Assembly: GCA_029936965.1 (NCBI GenBank)
Contig: JAPYRG010000001.1
Location: forward strand, 150,685 to 214,684
Length of the DNA: 64,000 bases
Source: Fidelibacterota bacterium
GTDB taxonomy: Bacteria > Fidelibacterota > Marinisomatia > Marinisomatales > TCS55
Direction of reading: 5' to 3'
Part shown: positions 28,569-38,500 of the stretch, one piece after another
How positions within the stretch are numbered: the first letter of the stretch is position 1
How the letters are laid out: every line of letters begins with the position of its first letter
The notes under the pieces: model-generated
What the model saw: only the letters and a program-made list of their open reading frames with translations
Told to the model about the DNA's origin: nothing
Database searches by the model: none
Position numbers and translations under genes: made by a program

Positions 28569-28772
28569 ACTATAATCCTTACGATTGATTAAACAGCTTG
28601 AATATAGGATGAAAAACTTTGAAAATAAACGGCTTGAATATCAATATTTGATTTATATCACAATTATAGGTTTATTGTTGGTTAATGATATATTATTAAA
28701 TAATTTAGATTATTATTGTTTCTGGTTATAGATTTGCGCTTTTAGTGAGGTAAAACAATAGGGTTAAAATAA

Positions 28773-29882
28773 ATGAAGAAATATTTTTTGGTCATATTAA
28801 TGTGTTTTCTGCCAATAGAGGCTCTTTTATCGCAGGCGCAAACTGCAAAAGGAATTGGCTATGGATTAACAAAAGATGCTGCTATTGAACAGGCAAAGCG
28901 TGATGCAGTAGAGAACGGATTAGGTGCTTACATTAGCTCAGAAACTGTTGTAACGGCAACTTCTTTAAGTGATAATATTTATTCGAAAGCACAAGGGTTT
29001 GTAAAAAAGTTTGAGATCGTGAATGAGAAAAAAGATCCGGATGGAAACTGGGAGATAACAATATCAGCTGAGGTTACACAAATGCTTGATCAGGTCATGC
29101 AGGATGAAGCGGCGTTGCAGACGCTGTTAAATTCAATGAATCGACCTAGAATAATTTTTCTACTTCGTGAAGAAAATTTAATTGATAACACACCTACAGA
29201 TTTTGCAGAGACCAAATTGCTTAGCATGTTCTATGATAAGGGTTTTGATGTTGTGGATCGTCAACTGGTCCAAGCGTTAAAAGGAAAACCAGATTTTGAA
29301 CAGGCGTTGGAAGGCAATGTGGCAGCTGCAGCAAAAATAGCTGGAATGCTAGGAGCCGAAGTAATAGTTATTGGTACAGCAAAAATATCATCTGGCGGAG
29401 TGTTTTATGGCATGACATCAGGTCAGGCGGATTTAAATGGAAAAATTGTACGTGCTGATACAGGTGAAATTTTAGCAGTAGTTCCAAGCGCCCATGGTAA
29501 AAAACCTCATATTTCTCCATCAACAGCAGGAGTAAATGCTGTGAATGATGCAGCACAAAAAATGGGTGAAGATATTATCCGCCAACTGATTCAAAAATGG
29601 AGCACTCAGCAATCTAATTTTGTTAAAGTATTTATTGTATTAAAGAATGCGGACTTTGGATCGTATATGATGTTTCAATCATTTTTAAGCGCTCAAACTG
29701 TATCTGGCATTCGAAATGCATATTCAAAAAGTTTAAATGATGGAGTTGCTGAATACGAAGTTGAATTTGAAGGGAAGGCGATGGATTTAGCAATGGGCTT
29801 AAGTCAAACAACGCCTGATGGATTAAATTTTAAAGTTACCGGAATGACCGGAAATCGAATCACAGCAGAAATTGTTCAATAA
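28773..29882 (+). CDS. Exported FlgT_N-like / CsgG-related protein
   Basis: 369 residues with a signal peptide (about 1-21). Residues about 22-110 read like the FlgT N-terminal / LPP20 fold: AKGIGYGLTKDAAIEQAKRDAVENGLGAYISSET, then GFVKKFEIVNEKKDPDGNWEITISAEV. Residues about 125-290 resemble the CsgG/LpoB nucleotide-binding-like domain (FAETKLLSMFYDKGFDVVDRQ, AAKIAGMLGAEVIVIGTAKIS). These modules occur in outer-membrane-associated assembly factors. It is the first gene of a five-gene + strand run ending in the giant protein. No strong Shine-Dalgarno is seen. Confidence 0.7.
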   Translation: MKKYFLVILMCFLPIEALLSQAQTAKGIGYGLTKDAAIEQAKRDAVENGLGAYISSETVVTATSLSDNIYSKAQGFVKKFEIVNEKKDPDGNWEITISAEVTQMLDQVMQDEAALQTLLNSMNRPRIIFLLREENLIDNTPTDFAETKLLSMFYDKGFDVVDRQLVQALKGKPDFEQALEGNVAAAAKIAGMLGAEVIVIGTAKISSGGVFYGMTSGQADLNGKIVRADTGEILAVVPSAHGKKPHISPSTAGVNAVNDAAQKMGEDIIRQLIQKWSTQQSNFVKVFIVLKNADFGSYMMFQSFLSAQTVSGIRNAYSKSLNDGVAEYEVEFEGKAMDLAMGLSQTTPDGLNFKVTGMTGNRITAEIVQ

Positions 29883-29898
29883 TTTAAGGAGTTAGGTA

Positions 29899-30738
29899 AT
29901 GAAACAAAGTTTATATATAACATTTCTAATTAGCAGTCTTCTAATAGGGCAAGATAGCTTTGTTGGGGAAACTTTTGATCGAGGATCTATAGATTACAAT
30001 GGGAGAAAAGTACAAGCAACTGGAATTGGCTATATCCCTCAAAATGTAATTAATGCAGGTCAAGCACGTCGTGCGGCTCTGCGGATTGCTAAACAGGATG
30101 CATTGCGTCAATTAATTGAAATTGTTAATGGGGTAACATTGACTAGCGAAACCACAATGAGTGGAGCCATGTTTGATGATGTTATTAAAACCCAAGTGCA
30201 GGGGGTAATCCGTGGCGCATTTCAAATAGGCGATCCAAAATATCTTAGCGACACATCCATTGAAGTTGTGTATGAAGTGCCTATGTCTGGGATATCCGAA
30301 GTGATGATACCACCAACAGGATTTTTAGATCCATTTGCACCGAGCGCAGCTGCCCCATCTGGGGATGCCGCAGCCGCCGCTGCAGATGGTCCAACAACAG
30401 GAGCGATAACAGGTTTAATTATTGATTGTAGTGGGCTTGGTGTCCGCCCAGCAATGTCTCCACAAATATTAGATCAAAATGGCGGAATCATATATGGGCC
30501 ATCGAATTATACTCGAGAATATGCTATTAAAAACGGAGTTGCTGGTTATGCAAAAGGGCTTGATGTTGGCAAAGAAGATGATCGCGTAAAAGGGAATCCT
30601 CTTGTTGTAAAAGCTGTCGCAGCTTCGGGATCTAATAATGTAGATGTTATTATTGGCAATTCAGATATTATGCGTATAAGATCAGCAAATAGTTCTTATG
30701 GAATTTTAAAAGACTGTAGAGTTTTAATAGTACTTTGA
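29899..30738 (+). CDS. LPP20-like exported protein
   Basis: 279 residues with a short signal peptide (about 1-17). The LPP20 core is VQATGIGYIPQNVINAGQARRAALRIAKQDALRQLIEIVNG (about 39-80) followed by VIRGAFQIGDPKYLSDTSIEVVYEVPMSGI. An Ala-rich linker (about 149-165) joins a second domain, TGLIIDCSGLGVRPAMSPQILDQNGGIIYG, that I recall from similar envelope proteins. A good AAGGAG Shine-Dalgarno precedes the ATG. Likely periplasmic or outer-membrane, same operon as its FlgT_N-like neighbour 16 bases upstream. Confidence 0.75.
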   Translation: MKQSLYITFLISSLLIGQDSFVGETFDRGSIDYNGRKVQATGIGYIPQNVINAGQARRAALRIAKQDALRQLIEIVNGVTLTSETTMSGAMFDDVIKTQVQGVIRGAFQIGDPKYLSDTSIEVVYEVPMSGISEVMIPPTGFLDPFAPSAAAPSGDAAAAAADGPTTGAITGLIIDCSGLGVRPAMSPQILDQNGGIIYGPSNYTREYAIKNGVAGYAKGLDVGKEDDRVKGNPLVVKAVAASGSNNVDVIIGNSDIMRIRSANSSYGILKDCRVLIVL

Positions 30739-30761
30739 TTAATTAACCAATGGAGAAATTA

Positions 30762-31439
30762 ATGACTTATAAATCCTCAATGATGATACCAGTTCACTAT
30801 ATATTATTTTTTACGCTTGCGATTTCAATGCCACTTATTGCGCAAGAGCAAGAAGAGGTGAAGAAAGAAGATGAATCAGAAGTAGCAGTAGTTCCGGATG
30901 CCGATGGGATAGAAGATCCGGGTTTAGCAGCTGGAAGCGTTGCTCCATCTTGGGCTTTGATGTATGCACCAGCTAAGTTTGAGTTTTTGAAAAACTGGAC
31001 TGTGGAGCGTGGCGCAAGACTCCGAAAAAGTACAACACAACCCTATAGGCATGTTGTTGTTGTTAGTTTTTTTGCAACATGGTGTAAGCCTTGCATGAAA
31101 GAATTACCACTATTACAAAATTTGTATGAAAAATTTGATGGAAAGCGCGTCAAATGGTTTCTTGTTGATATCACGGAAGCTACTCGTACTAGTCCGGGGT
31201 TTGAAGATTCGCCAAAAGCGGGACCGTTTTTAGCGAAAAAGGGCATTACCATGCCAATATTAAATGATAATCGAGGTGTTGCAAAAGAACGATATGGAGC
31301 TAAAACTCTACCTAGGCTCTATGTAATAGATAAATTTCAAACAATTCGATTAGCAAAAAAAGGATTTCATGAAGGGGAAGACTTTGAAGGAGAAGTTGGG
31401 TCCATGGTAGATAAATTATTAGCAGAGGCAGATGAATAA
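30762..31439 (+). CDS. Exported TlpA-like thiol-disulfide oxidoreductase
   Basis: 225 residues from the ATG at 30762. I prefer this to the ATG at 30750 because GGAGA at 30752-30756 is a Shine-Dalgarno 5 bases upstream of it. A signal peptide (to about ALIAQ) is followed by an acidic stretch and a thioredoxin fold with FFATWCKPCMKELPLL, redox pair C108/C111. The cis-Pro appears in KTLPRLYVID. It could keep cysteines of partners reduced or oxidised; the CsgG-like protein encoded next carries conserved paired cysteines. Confidence 0.85.
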   Translation: MTYKSSMMIPVHYILFFTLAISMPLIAQEQEEVKKEDESEVAVVPDADGIEDPGLAAGSVAPSWALMYAPAKFEFLKNWTVERGARLRKSTTQPYRHVVVVSFFATWCKPCMKELPLLQNLYEKFDGKRVKWFLVDITEATRTSPGFEDSPKAGPFLAKKGITMPILNDNRGVAKERYGAKTLPRLYVIDKFQTIRLAKKGFHEGEDFEGEVGSMVDKLLAEADE

Positions 31440-31501
31440 TTGAACATGTGTTCTGGCGCACTGTATATTTGGAATTCATGTTATAACTTTTGAGGGTTTT
31501 A

Positions 31502-32587
31502 GTGAAAGATACTCTTACATATACATTATTGACATTTTTAATAGTTGCTTCTGTTCAGGCTCAGGATAGTCGTCCCACAGTTGCAATTTTAGATTTTGAA
31601 GGCCAAGGAATAAGTGTGCAAGAGGTGCAAACTCTTACGGAACGTATGCGCTCGGAAATTGGCGCTACAAACGCAGTACGCTTAATTGAGCGGAAGGCAA
31701 TTGAAAGCATTATGGCGGAACAAGGGCTTGCGCAATCTGGATGTGTATCCGAAGAATGTGCTGCAGAAGTTGGGCAATTGCTAGGAGTCCAGTTTATGAT
31801 AAGTGGTACGATTGGAAAACTAGGCGATACATTTACAATTGATGTAAAAATGTTTTCTGTTGAAACGGGCGCTACAGAGCGCTCCGTGAATGCCACCCAT
31901 GAAGGAAATATTTCTGGACTGTTAACAGAAATGCAGATTTTGGCATGGGAGATTGTAGGTTTACAGCCACCCCAGCGACTAAAATTAAAACGTGGCGGCG
32001 AACAGGATAAACCAACAGTTGCAATTTTAGATTTTGAAGGGCGTGGAATTTCGTTAATGGAAGCACAAACGTTAACCGATCGATTTACAACTGCTATGAG
32101 CAATACAGATCGCGTTCAGATGGTGGAACGTGGAGTGATGTCCGAAGTATTGGAAGAACAGGGAATGACGGGAGCAGAGTGTAGCAGTCAGGAGTGTGCA
32201 GCAGAAGTTGGCGCCATGCTTGGTGTGGAATTTATGGTAAATGGAGCGATTGGTAAGCTTGGAGATGCTTATACCATAGATATAAAAATGTTTAGTGTTG
32301 CAACCGGTGCAGCGGAAAATATGCAGAGTGTTACCTATGAGGGTAAGGTAGAGGGCATGATTATTGAAATTGAGATTTTGGCATGGAGCATTCTTGGCTT
32401 GGATGTCCCAAAAGATTTAATTAAAAAACGTCGCAAATACGCCGGTGGGGGCGATGTTGCTGATTCCGGCGGCGGTGTTAGCTGGACAGTTATTGGCGGA
32501 GTTGGTTTGGCAGCAGCAGCAGCATATTTTCTTACACAGCCAGCAGCTGCATCTGCGCTTCCAGAACCTCCAACATTACCAGAGTAA
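31502..32587 (+). CDS. Tandem CsgG/LpoB-like exported protein
   Basis: 361 residues from GTG 31502, chosen because GAGGG at 31492-31496 lies 5 bases upstream; a TTG at 31490 is the alternative. After a signal peptide (ending near VQAQ) two homologous domains follow, about 22-155 and 168-300. Each begins with PTVAILDFEG, contains a Cys pair (GCVSEECAAEVG in copy 1, ECSSQECAAEVG in copy 2), then the GTIGKLGDTFTIDVKMFSV / GAIGKLGDAYTIDIKMFSV block. The C terminus has Gly-rich and Ala-rich segments with a hydrophobic stretch (VIGGVGLAAAAAYFL). The fold is CsgG-like. CsgG itself forms a single-domain outer-membrane export pore, so a two-domain version is unusual. Confidence 0.75.
   Translation: MKDTLTYTLLTFLIVASVQAQDSRPTVAILDFEGQGISVQEVQTLTERMRSEIGATNAVRLIERKAIESIMAEQGLAQSGCVSEECAAEVGQLLGVQFMISGTIGKLGDTFTIDVKMFSVETGATERSVNATHEGNISGLLTEMQILAWEIVGLQPPQRLKLKRGGEQDKPTVAILDFEGRGISLMEAQTLTDRFTTAMSNTDRVQMVERGVMSEVLEEQGMTGAECSSQECAAEVGAMLGVEFMVNGAIGKLGDAYTIDIKMFSVATGAAENMQSVTYEGKVEGMIIEIEILAWSILGLDVPKDLIKKRRKYAGGGDVADSGGGVSWTVIGGVGLAAAAAYFLTQPAAASALPEPPTLPE
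31577..31602 (+). repeat. 26-bp direct repeat, copy 1 (start of CsgG-like domain 1)
   Basis: Perfectly identical over 26 bases to 32015-32040. Both encode the VAILDFEG strand that opens each domain copy. Identity of all codon third positions suggests either recent duplication or gene conversion, because the domains differ elsewhere. Confidence 0.9.
32015..32040 (+). repeat. 26-bp direct repeat, copy 2 (start of CsgG-like domain 2)
   Basis: Second copy of the repeat at 31577-31602, marking the start of the second CsgG-like domain, 438 bases downstream of the first. Confidence 0.9.
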
Positions 32588-32596
32588 GCATATATT

Positions 32597-35500
32597 ATGA
32601 TTAGAATTCGTATAGTATATATACTATTTTTTGTTTTTGCTTTCGTAGCACCACAGTGGCTGGTGTCTCAATCGCTTAATTTTGATGGAGTAAGTGGCAG
32701 CGTAAGAATTCCTCATAGTCAAAATTTAAACATTAGTGAATCCGGAACGTGGAGCCAAGGGTCCATTATGGCCTATATTAAATTGAATGATCCTACGGAA
32801 TATTTAGAGGATGAATTTCTTAGAATTGTTTCTAAAAAAATTGGCTGGGATAATGACTATGGATATGAATTAGACGTAAACCCAGCGCTGGGTTTTATTA
32901 CACTTCTTGCTGGCGGGGGTGATTTTGCCCGCGGATCCTTTACCGCAACAACAAGCTGGACCCAAATTATAGCTTCATTTAATGGGAGTTCGGCGAACAT
33001 ATATGTTAACGGTGTGGATGTTACCACAGATAGTACTATTGGAAATATCTATGGAAGCACAGTCCCATTATATATTGGAAGTTTGAGCAATAGCCCTGAT
33101 GAAAACCCTTCAGTATTTAATGGGAAAATTGATGATGTGGCGATTTGGAATCAGGAACTATCTTCTTACAGTGTAAGTGAAATTTATAATTCTGGTAACG
33201 CATTAGATGTCACCACGTTAAGCAGTAGCAGTTATAGTTTAGCGGGCTACTGGCGCATGAACGAAGGGTCTGGTAGTGTTGTAGGAGATAATAATACGGG
33301 GCCACACACACACGATGGGAGTATTTATGGAAACGTAACGTGGAGCACCGACTCTCCTCAGCAGCAACTGTTGCCAGATTATAAATGGTTTAGTAGTGAC
33401 AGCGCAGGTGGACCAGTCTATAGCTGGCAGGATATTACAAGCACAGGAACGTTGATCTCTATGTCTGGTGATGATAATAATACGGGGCCACACCCAATTG
33501 GTTTTATGTTTCCATTTTACGGAATTGATTACTCAACTTTTAGAATTTCTACCAATGGTTTTATTAGTTTTACCAGCAGTTCTAATGCGTACAATAACTC
33601 TGAGTTTCCCTCAGCGGCTGCACCAGAGGCTGTGCTGGCACCATTCTGGGAGGATTTAATATTTACTAGCGATAAAGCCTATTACCATAGCGATGAAAAC
33701 CAGTTGGTGATCACGTTTAATGATGTAGACCGCTTGGGGCAAGAGGCAACTTCATCGTATACATTTCAGGTTATTCTTAAAAGCACTGGTGAAATAATAT
33801 TCCAATACAATACAATGACTGGGCCCTTGAATGGTGCAACAATCGGTTGGCAAAATTTTTACCGCACAGAGGGAACAAGCATTGTTTATAACAATGCAAA
33901 TTTTAACTTGATCCACAATGGCTGGGCTGTCCGGATTGAAGATATTAATTCTGGATTGCCACCACCTTCTAGTTTTACCTCTGCAGCATCTTATCAAACG
34001 GTTGATCTGTCATGGGTAGCTTCAAGTTCTGATAGTGTAGCAAACTATGTTATTTATAGAGGAACATCGTCCGGCAGTTTGTCTCCCTTGGATTCAGTTG
34101 CTTCGACCGTTACATCTTATTCAAACACAGGTCTTACCAATGGCACCACATATTATTATGGAATTCGATCAAAAAGTTCGAGCGGCGGTTATTCAGTTAT
34201 GAGAACAACAACTGCAACGCCAAACGTTGCATCGCCAACGAACTTATCGGCAACTGCGACCACAGGGCAGGCAACCTTAAGCTGGACTGCTGCTATCGGG
34301 AGCAGTATAGCGCGCACCCTCATTTATCAAGGTACGAGCTCCAGTAATTTATCGTTAGTTGATAGTACTAGCGATGCTTCCACAGCAACCAAAACTATTA
34401 CTGGTTTAACTAATAACTCCACTTACTATTTTTATGTACAGTCTCGAGGAACAGATGGTTCTGTTAGTTCTGCTACAGCACAAGTGGAGGCTACGCCAAC
34501 ATATACGGGGCCAGTATGGTGGGTATCCGCCAGTGTAAGCACTGACGGGGACGGTACTTCCACGACGCCATTCCGCTATATAACATCAGCCATAGCAGCG
34601 GCAGCGGAAGATGATACGGTGAAATTGGTTGCTGGCACCTATAGCGGTGCACAAAACCGTGACATTGATATAGATGATAAAAATCTGGTGTTCATTTCCG
34701 CTTCGGGGGCGGATGTAACTTTGTTGGATGCAAGCGAATATGGTCGCCACTTTAGCATCAGTTCAGGATTAGATTCAACCCTCCAATTCATTGGTCTTAC
34801 ATTTAAAAATGGTAATAGTGGCAGCGGCGGGTCAGTGGAGATACAACGGAGTAGTCCCATATTTAAGGACTGTATTTTTGAAGGAAATCAGTCTAGCGCT
34901 GGTGGTGCAATGAGGATTTTCGGAGGCTCGCCCAAATTTAAAAATTGCACCTTCCGCAATAACAGTGCTTACGAAGGAGGCGGAGCAGTCATCATAGATA
35001 ATAATTCTGAATTTGATAACACAGAGAGGCCGGTCTTTAGAAACTGTACTTTTACTTCCAATACTGTGGTTGGAGAAGGATCGCAAAGGGGAGGCGCTGT
35101 TTTTTTTAATGGAAATGGGTCTGTGGAATTTAGCGATTGTGAGTTCCGGTATAATTCGATTACTGCCACTGCCACCGGCACCGGCAACGGCGGCGCAATA
35201 TTTATTAATAATAGTTATTCTAATGATGACCAGATAGAAAATCCGGTGCTGCTAAATCGCTGCTCATTCATTGGTAATTCTGTTATATCCGCTCAGTCAA
35301 ATGCCCGCGGAGGCGCCATAGGTGTCCTTTCTAGTACCAATATTATCAATTGTCTCATTGCCGATAATACAATAGATGGATACGCTGATTGGTCTCCCGG
35401 CGCTGGTATCTTTATTCAATTGAATAGTTATTGGGATTCGGATGAACAGACAGAAGAGTATGGCACAGTAAAAATCATTAATTCAACGATCGTGAATAAT

Positions 35501-38500
35501 GATAATAATTCTTCAGGCGGACAAGGTGGTGGGATATTCATAGCAGATAATAATACAAACTTGACCATGTTCAACACGATTCTCTGGGGCAATACGGATA
35601 ACTATAACTACGGCAATCCCAATATTAATGATCAAGGTGACTTGCTTACTGATTACAATAATATTGAGAATGGTGATACCTGGTCAAACTTAGGTTCCAA
35701 CTCAACATATATTGACCCACAGTTTAGCGATGCCACTAATGGTGATTACTCCCTTGGTCTAGCCAGTAGTCTTGTAGGCGCAGGAACGGCCACCTTTGAA
35801 GGGTTAAGCGCACCATCAGCTGACATCAGGAATAATAATACATCGTACCCCCGCCCAAATCCATCCGGGACCAACCCTGATATGGGTGCATATGAAAGCA
35901 GTTATTCATCGAGCCCTTATCCGGATGCGCCAACCGGACTCACCGCTACAGCAGGGGATGGTACCATTACCCTTTCCTGGACCGCGAGTTCAGAGACAGA
36001 CATTGCCAAGTACGGTGTTTACTATGGCACCGAATCAGGCCCCACAGTAAAACAGGCTGAAGTAAGCGGCGCGTCCACTGTAACTACGACAATTAGTGGT
36101 TTAAGCAATAATGTAACCTATTATTTCCGGGTCACGGCAATAGATAATGATAATTATGAAAGTGGTTATTCCAGCGAAGTTAGTGCATCACCGGCCTTTT
36201 CCGGATCAACGATCTATGTAGATAATTCAGGTTCAGAACCATCGAACCCAGATGGCAGTGAAAGTAATGCGTTTTATAGTATCCAGGATGCCATTGATGC
36301 AGAATCCACCATTAATGGGAAACGTATTCTAGTAAAAGCCGGTACGTATACTGGATCAGGATCGAATCCTGTAATTGATCTTAAGGGGAAAAATGTCATC
36401 ATTGAAAGCGATGCCGGACCAGCAACGACTATTATTGATGCTGGCGGTAGTAGAACAGCACTAAGTCTTGATAAATATGATGGTCAATTTAGCGGCTATA
36501 GTGCATCTGCCACCAAGTTTATTGGTCTGACGTTTACAAATGGAGATGATGATGAATCATTAATTGATATCAATGGACCTAATATATTTGAATCAAGCAA
36601 CTCCTGGGATGTAACGTTTGAAAATTGTCGGTTTACAAATACAGATAATGATTATGGAAATTCGTATTCAGTTGTATATGTTGCAAGATCTAGTTCCATA
36701 TTTGATGGCTGTCAATTCCGCGACCTGAATATTATTGGTAACTTCCAAAATACTAGTGAGAAATCTGCTCCCATAAAACTTGAAGGGCAAGGCGGTTGGT
36801 TTGATCTTCCTGGCGGCTTTGCACAGGACTCCACAGTGTATCGGCCCCAATTTAAAAATTGTGTTATTGCGGATAATAGCGTTGTGAACAATGGAAGCAA
36901 TAAGAATTATTATGATAATTATCGTGGTGGTGGAATTAGTGTTAGGGTTGGCGCTATCCCCTATTTCGAAAATACCCGTATCGATTCAAACACTGTCGAT
37001 GCTGGTGGAGACTATCCTTCCAGCTTTTATGCACATATTAATGGAGGTGGAATCTATATAGAAGGCAGGTATAAAAATGACCCCCCGATAAAATTCGTTA
37101 ATTGTTCAATTAGTGGGAATATTGTCAAAGGTACGAATGTTAATGGTGCTGGTGTGTATACAAAAAGTGCACAGACTCAGTTTATTAATACGGTCATTAC
37201 TAATAACCTTGCCTTTGGAGCTTATGACAACGACAATAATCCTTATGTTGATGTGAAAGGGGGCGGTATATATTGCAACCCGTCTCATGATAATAGTGAG
37301 AATCCAAATTATTCCCCTAAGGACCCGCTGCTGCTGCTGCTGAATTGCACTGTGGCCAATAATAAGTTGAAATATATTTCTAACCAAAATATCAACTGGT
37401 GTGGTGCAGGTATATTCAGAGAAAATTATGATGATCCAGTGCTAATCATGAACTCAATCGTATATCATAATACGGTTGTTGGCGAAGAATCCAGCAGTGG
37501 TGCTCATTATAAGATGAATTTGGGTCTGAGCCAAAGTAGTCAATGGGGAACGAACGAATCAACCATTGGATACTCCTTTATCGAACATTACGATGATGCT
37601 GGGATAGATGGAGATGAAATATATGATTATTCACCGGCATTTAACGATACTGCAAACGGAGACTTTTCACTATCTATTGCTAGCTTGGCTATTGGTGCTG
37701 GTGTCAGCGAATACGAAGATGTGGACGCGCCGGCTTATGATTACAATAATTCTGCCCGTCCTGGCAGTGACGGTGGGAATCCTGACTTAGGTGCCTTTGA
37801 GCATGATATGGCTTCTACACCCTATCCCGCAAAACCACAAAGCTTAACAGTCTCTAGCACAGGTGATTCTACCGTTGTTTTATCTTGGGCAGAGTCATCG
37901 GAGAGCGATCTTATTCGTTACCGGGTTTACTATGGGACTTCTTCACCGGCGGCTACACTGATTGATAGCGCCTCAGCAAGTGCCACATCAATTTCAGTTG
38001 ATGGGCTTACGAATGGAACAACATATTATTTCCGGATTACTGCACTTGATGCTGAGGGGTATGAATCGATTTATTCAGCAGAAGTGTCGGGGTCGCCGGA
38101 GTATACTGGGCCGGTATGGTATGTGGATGATAATTCCGGATCAGGTTCTCATGAAGGCAGCCCAGGAGACCCTTTCCGAGAAATTCAGGACGCCATTGAT
38201 GTTGCGAGTACTGGAGATACTGTAAAGGTATTACCTGGAACCTATGATCGTGCAGATGACCAAGAATTATCATTTCATGATTCGGAAAACAATACAGCAA
38301 AAAATATTGTACTAATGTCTCGTGATGGTGCTGCGACAACATTTCTTGATGGGGAGAATAAACGTGTCTTTGAATTAGTAGATGACACCGATACTACTTT
38401 ACATATTATTGGCTTTACCATTACGGCGAGCAATGGCGCTGAGCATGGTGATGATTATCAAGGTGCCATTGTAAAAGCGGTTGGAAATAATTACTGGGAT

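Noticed and set aside
31561..32103. Antisense 180-residue open frame opposite the CsgG-like gene
   Set aside because: It lies wholly inside a well-supported gene; its sequence shows duplicated blocks that simply mirror the sense repeats, and there is no start signal.
37328..37342. (CTG)5 microsatellite inside the giant gene as a phase-variation switch
   Set aside because: It is a trinucleotide run in frame (Leu codons), so slippage would change Leu number but not the frame; too short to argue for a switch.
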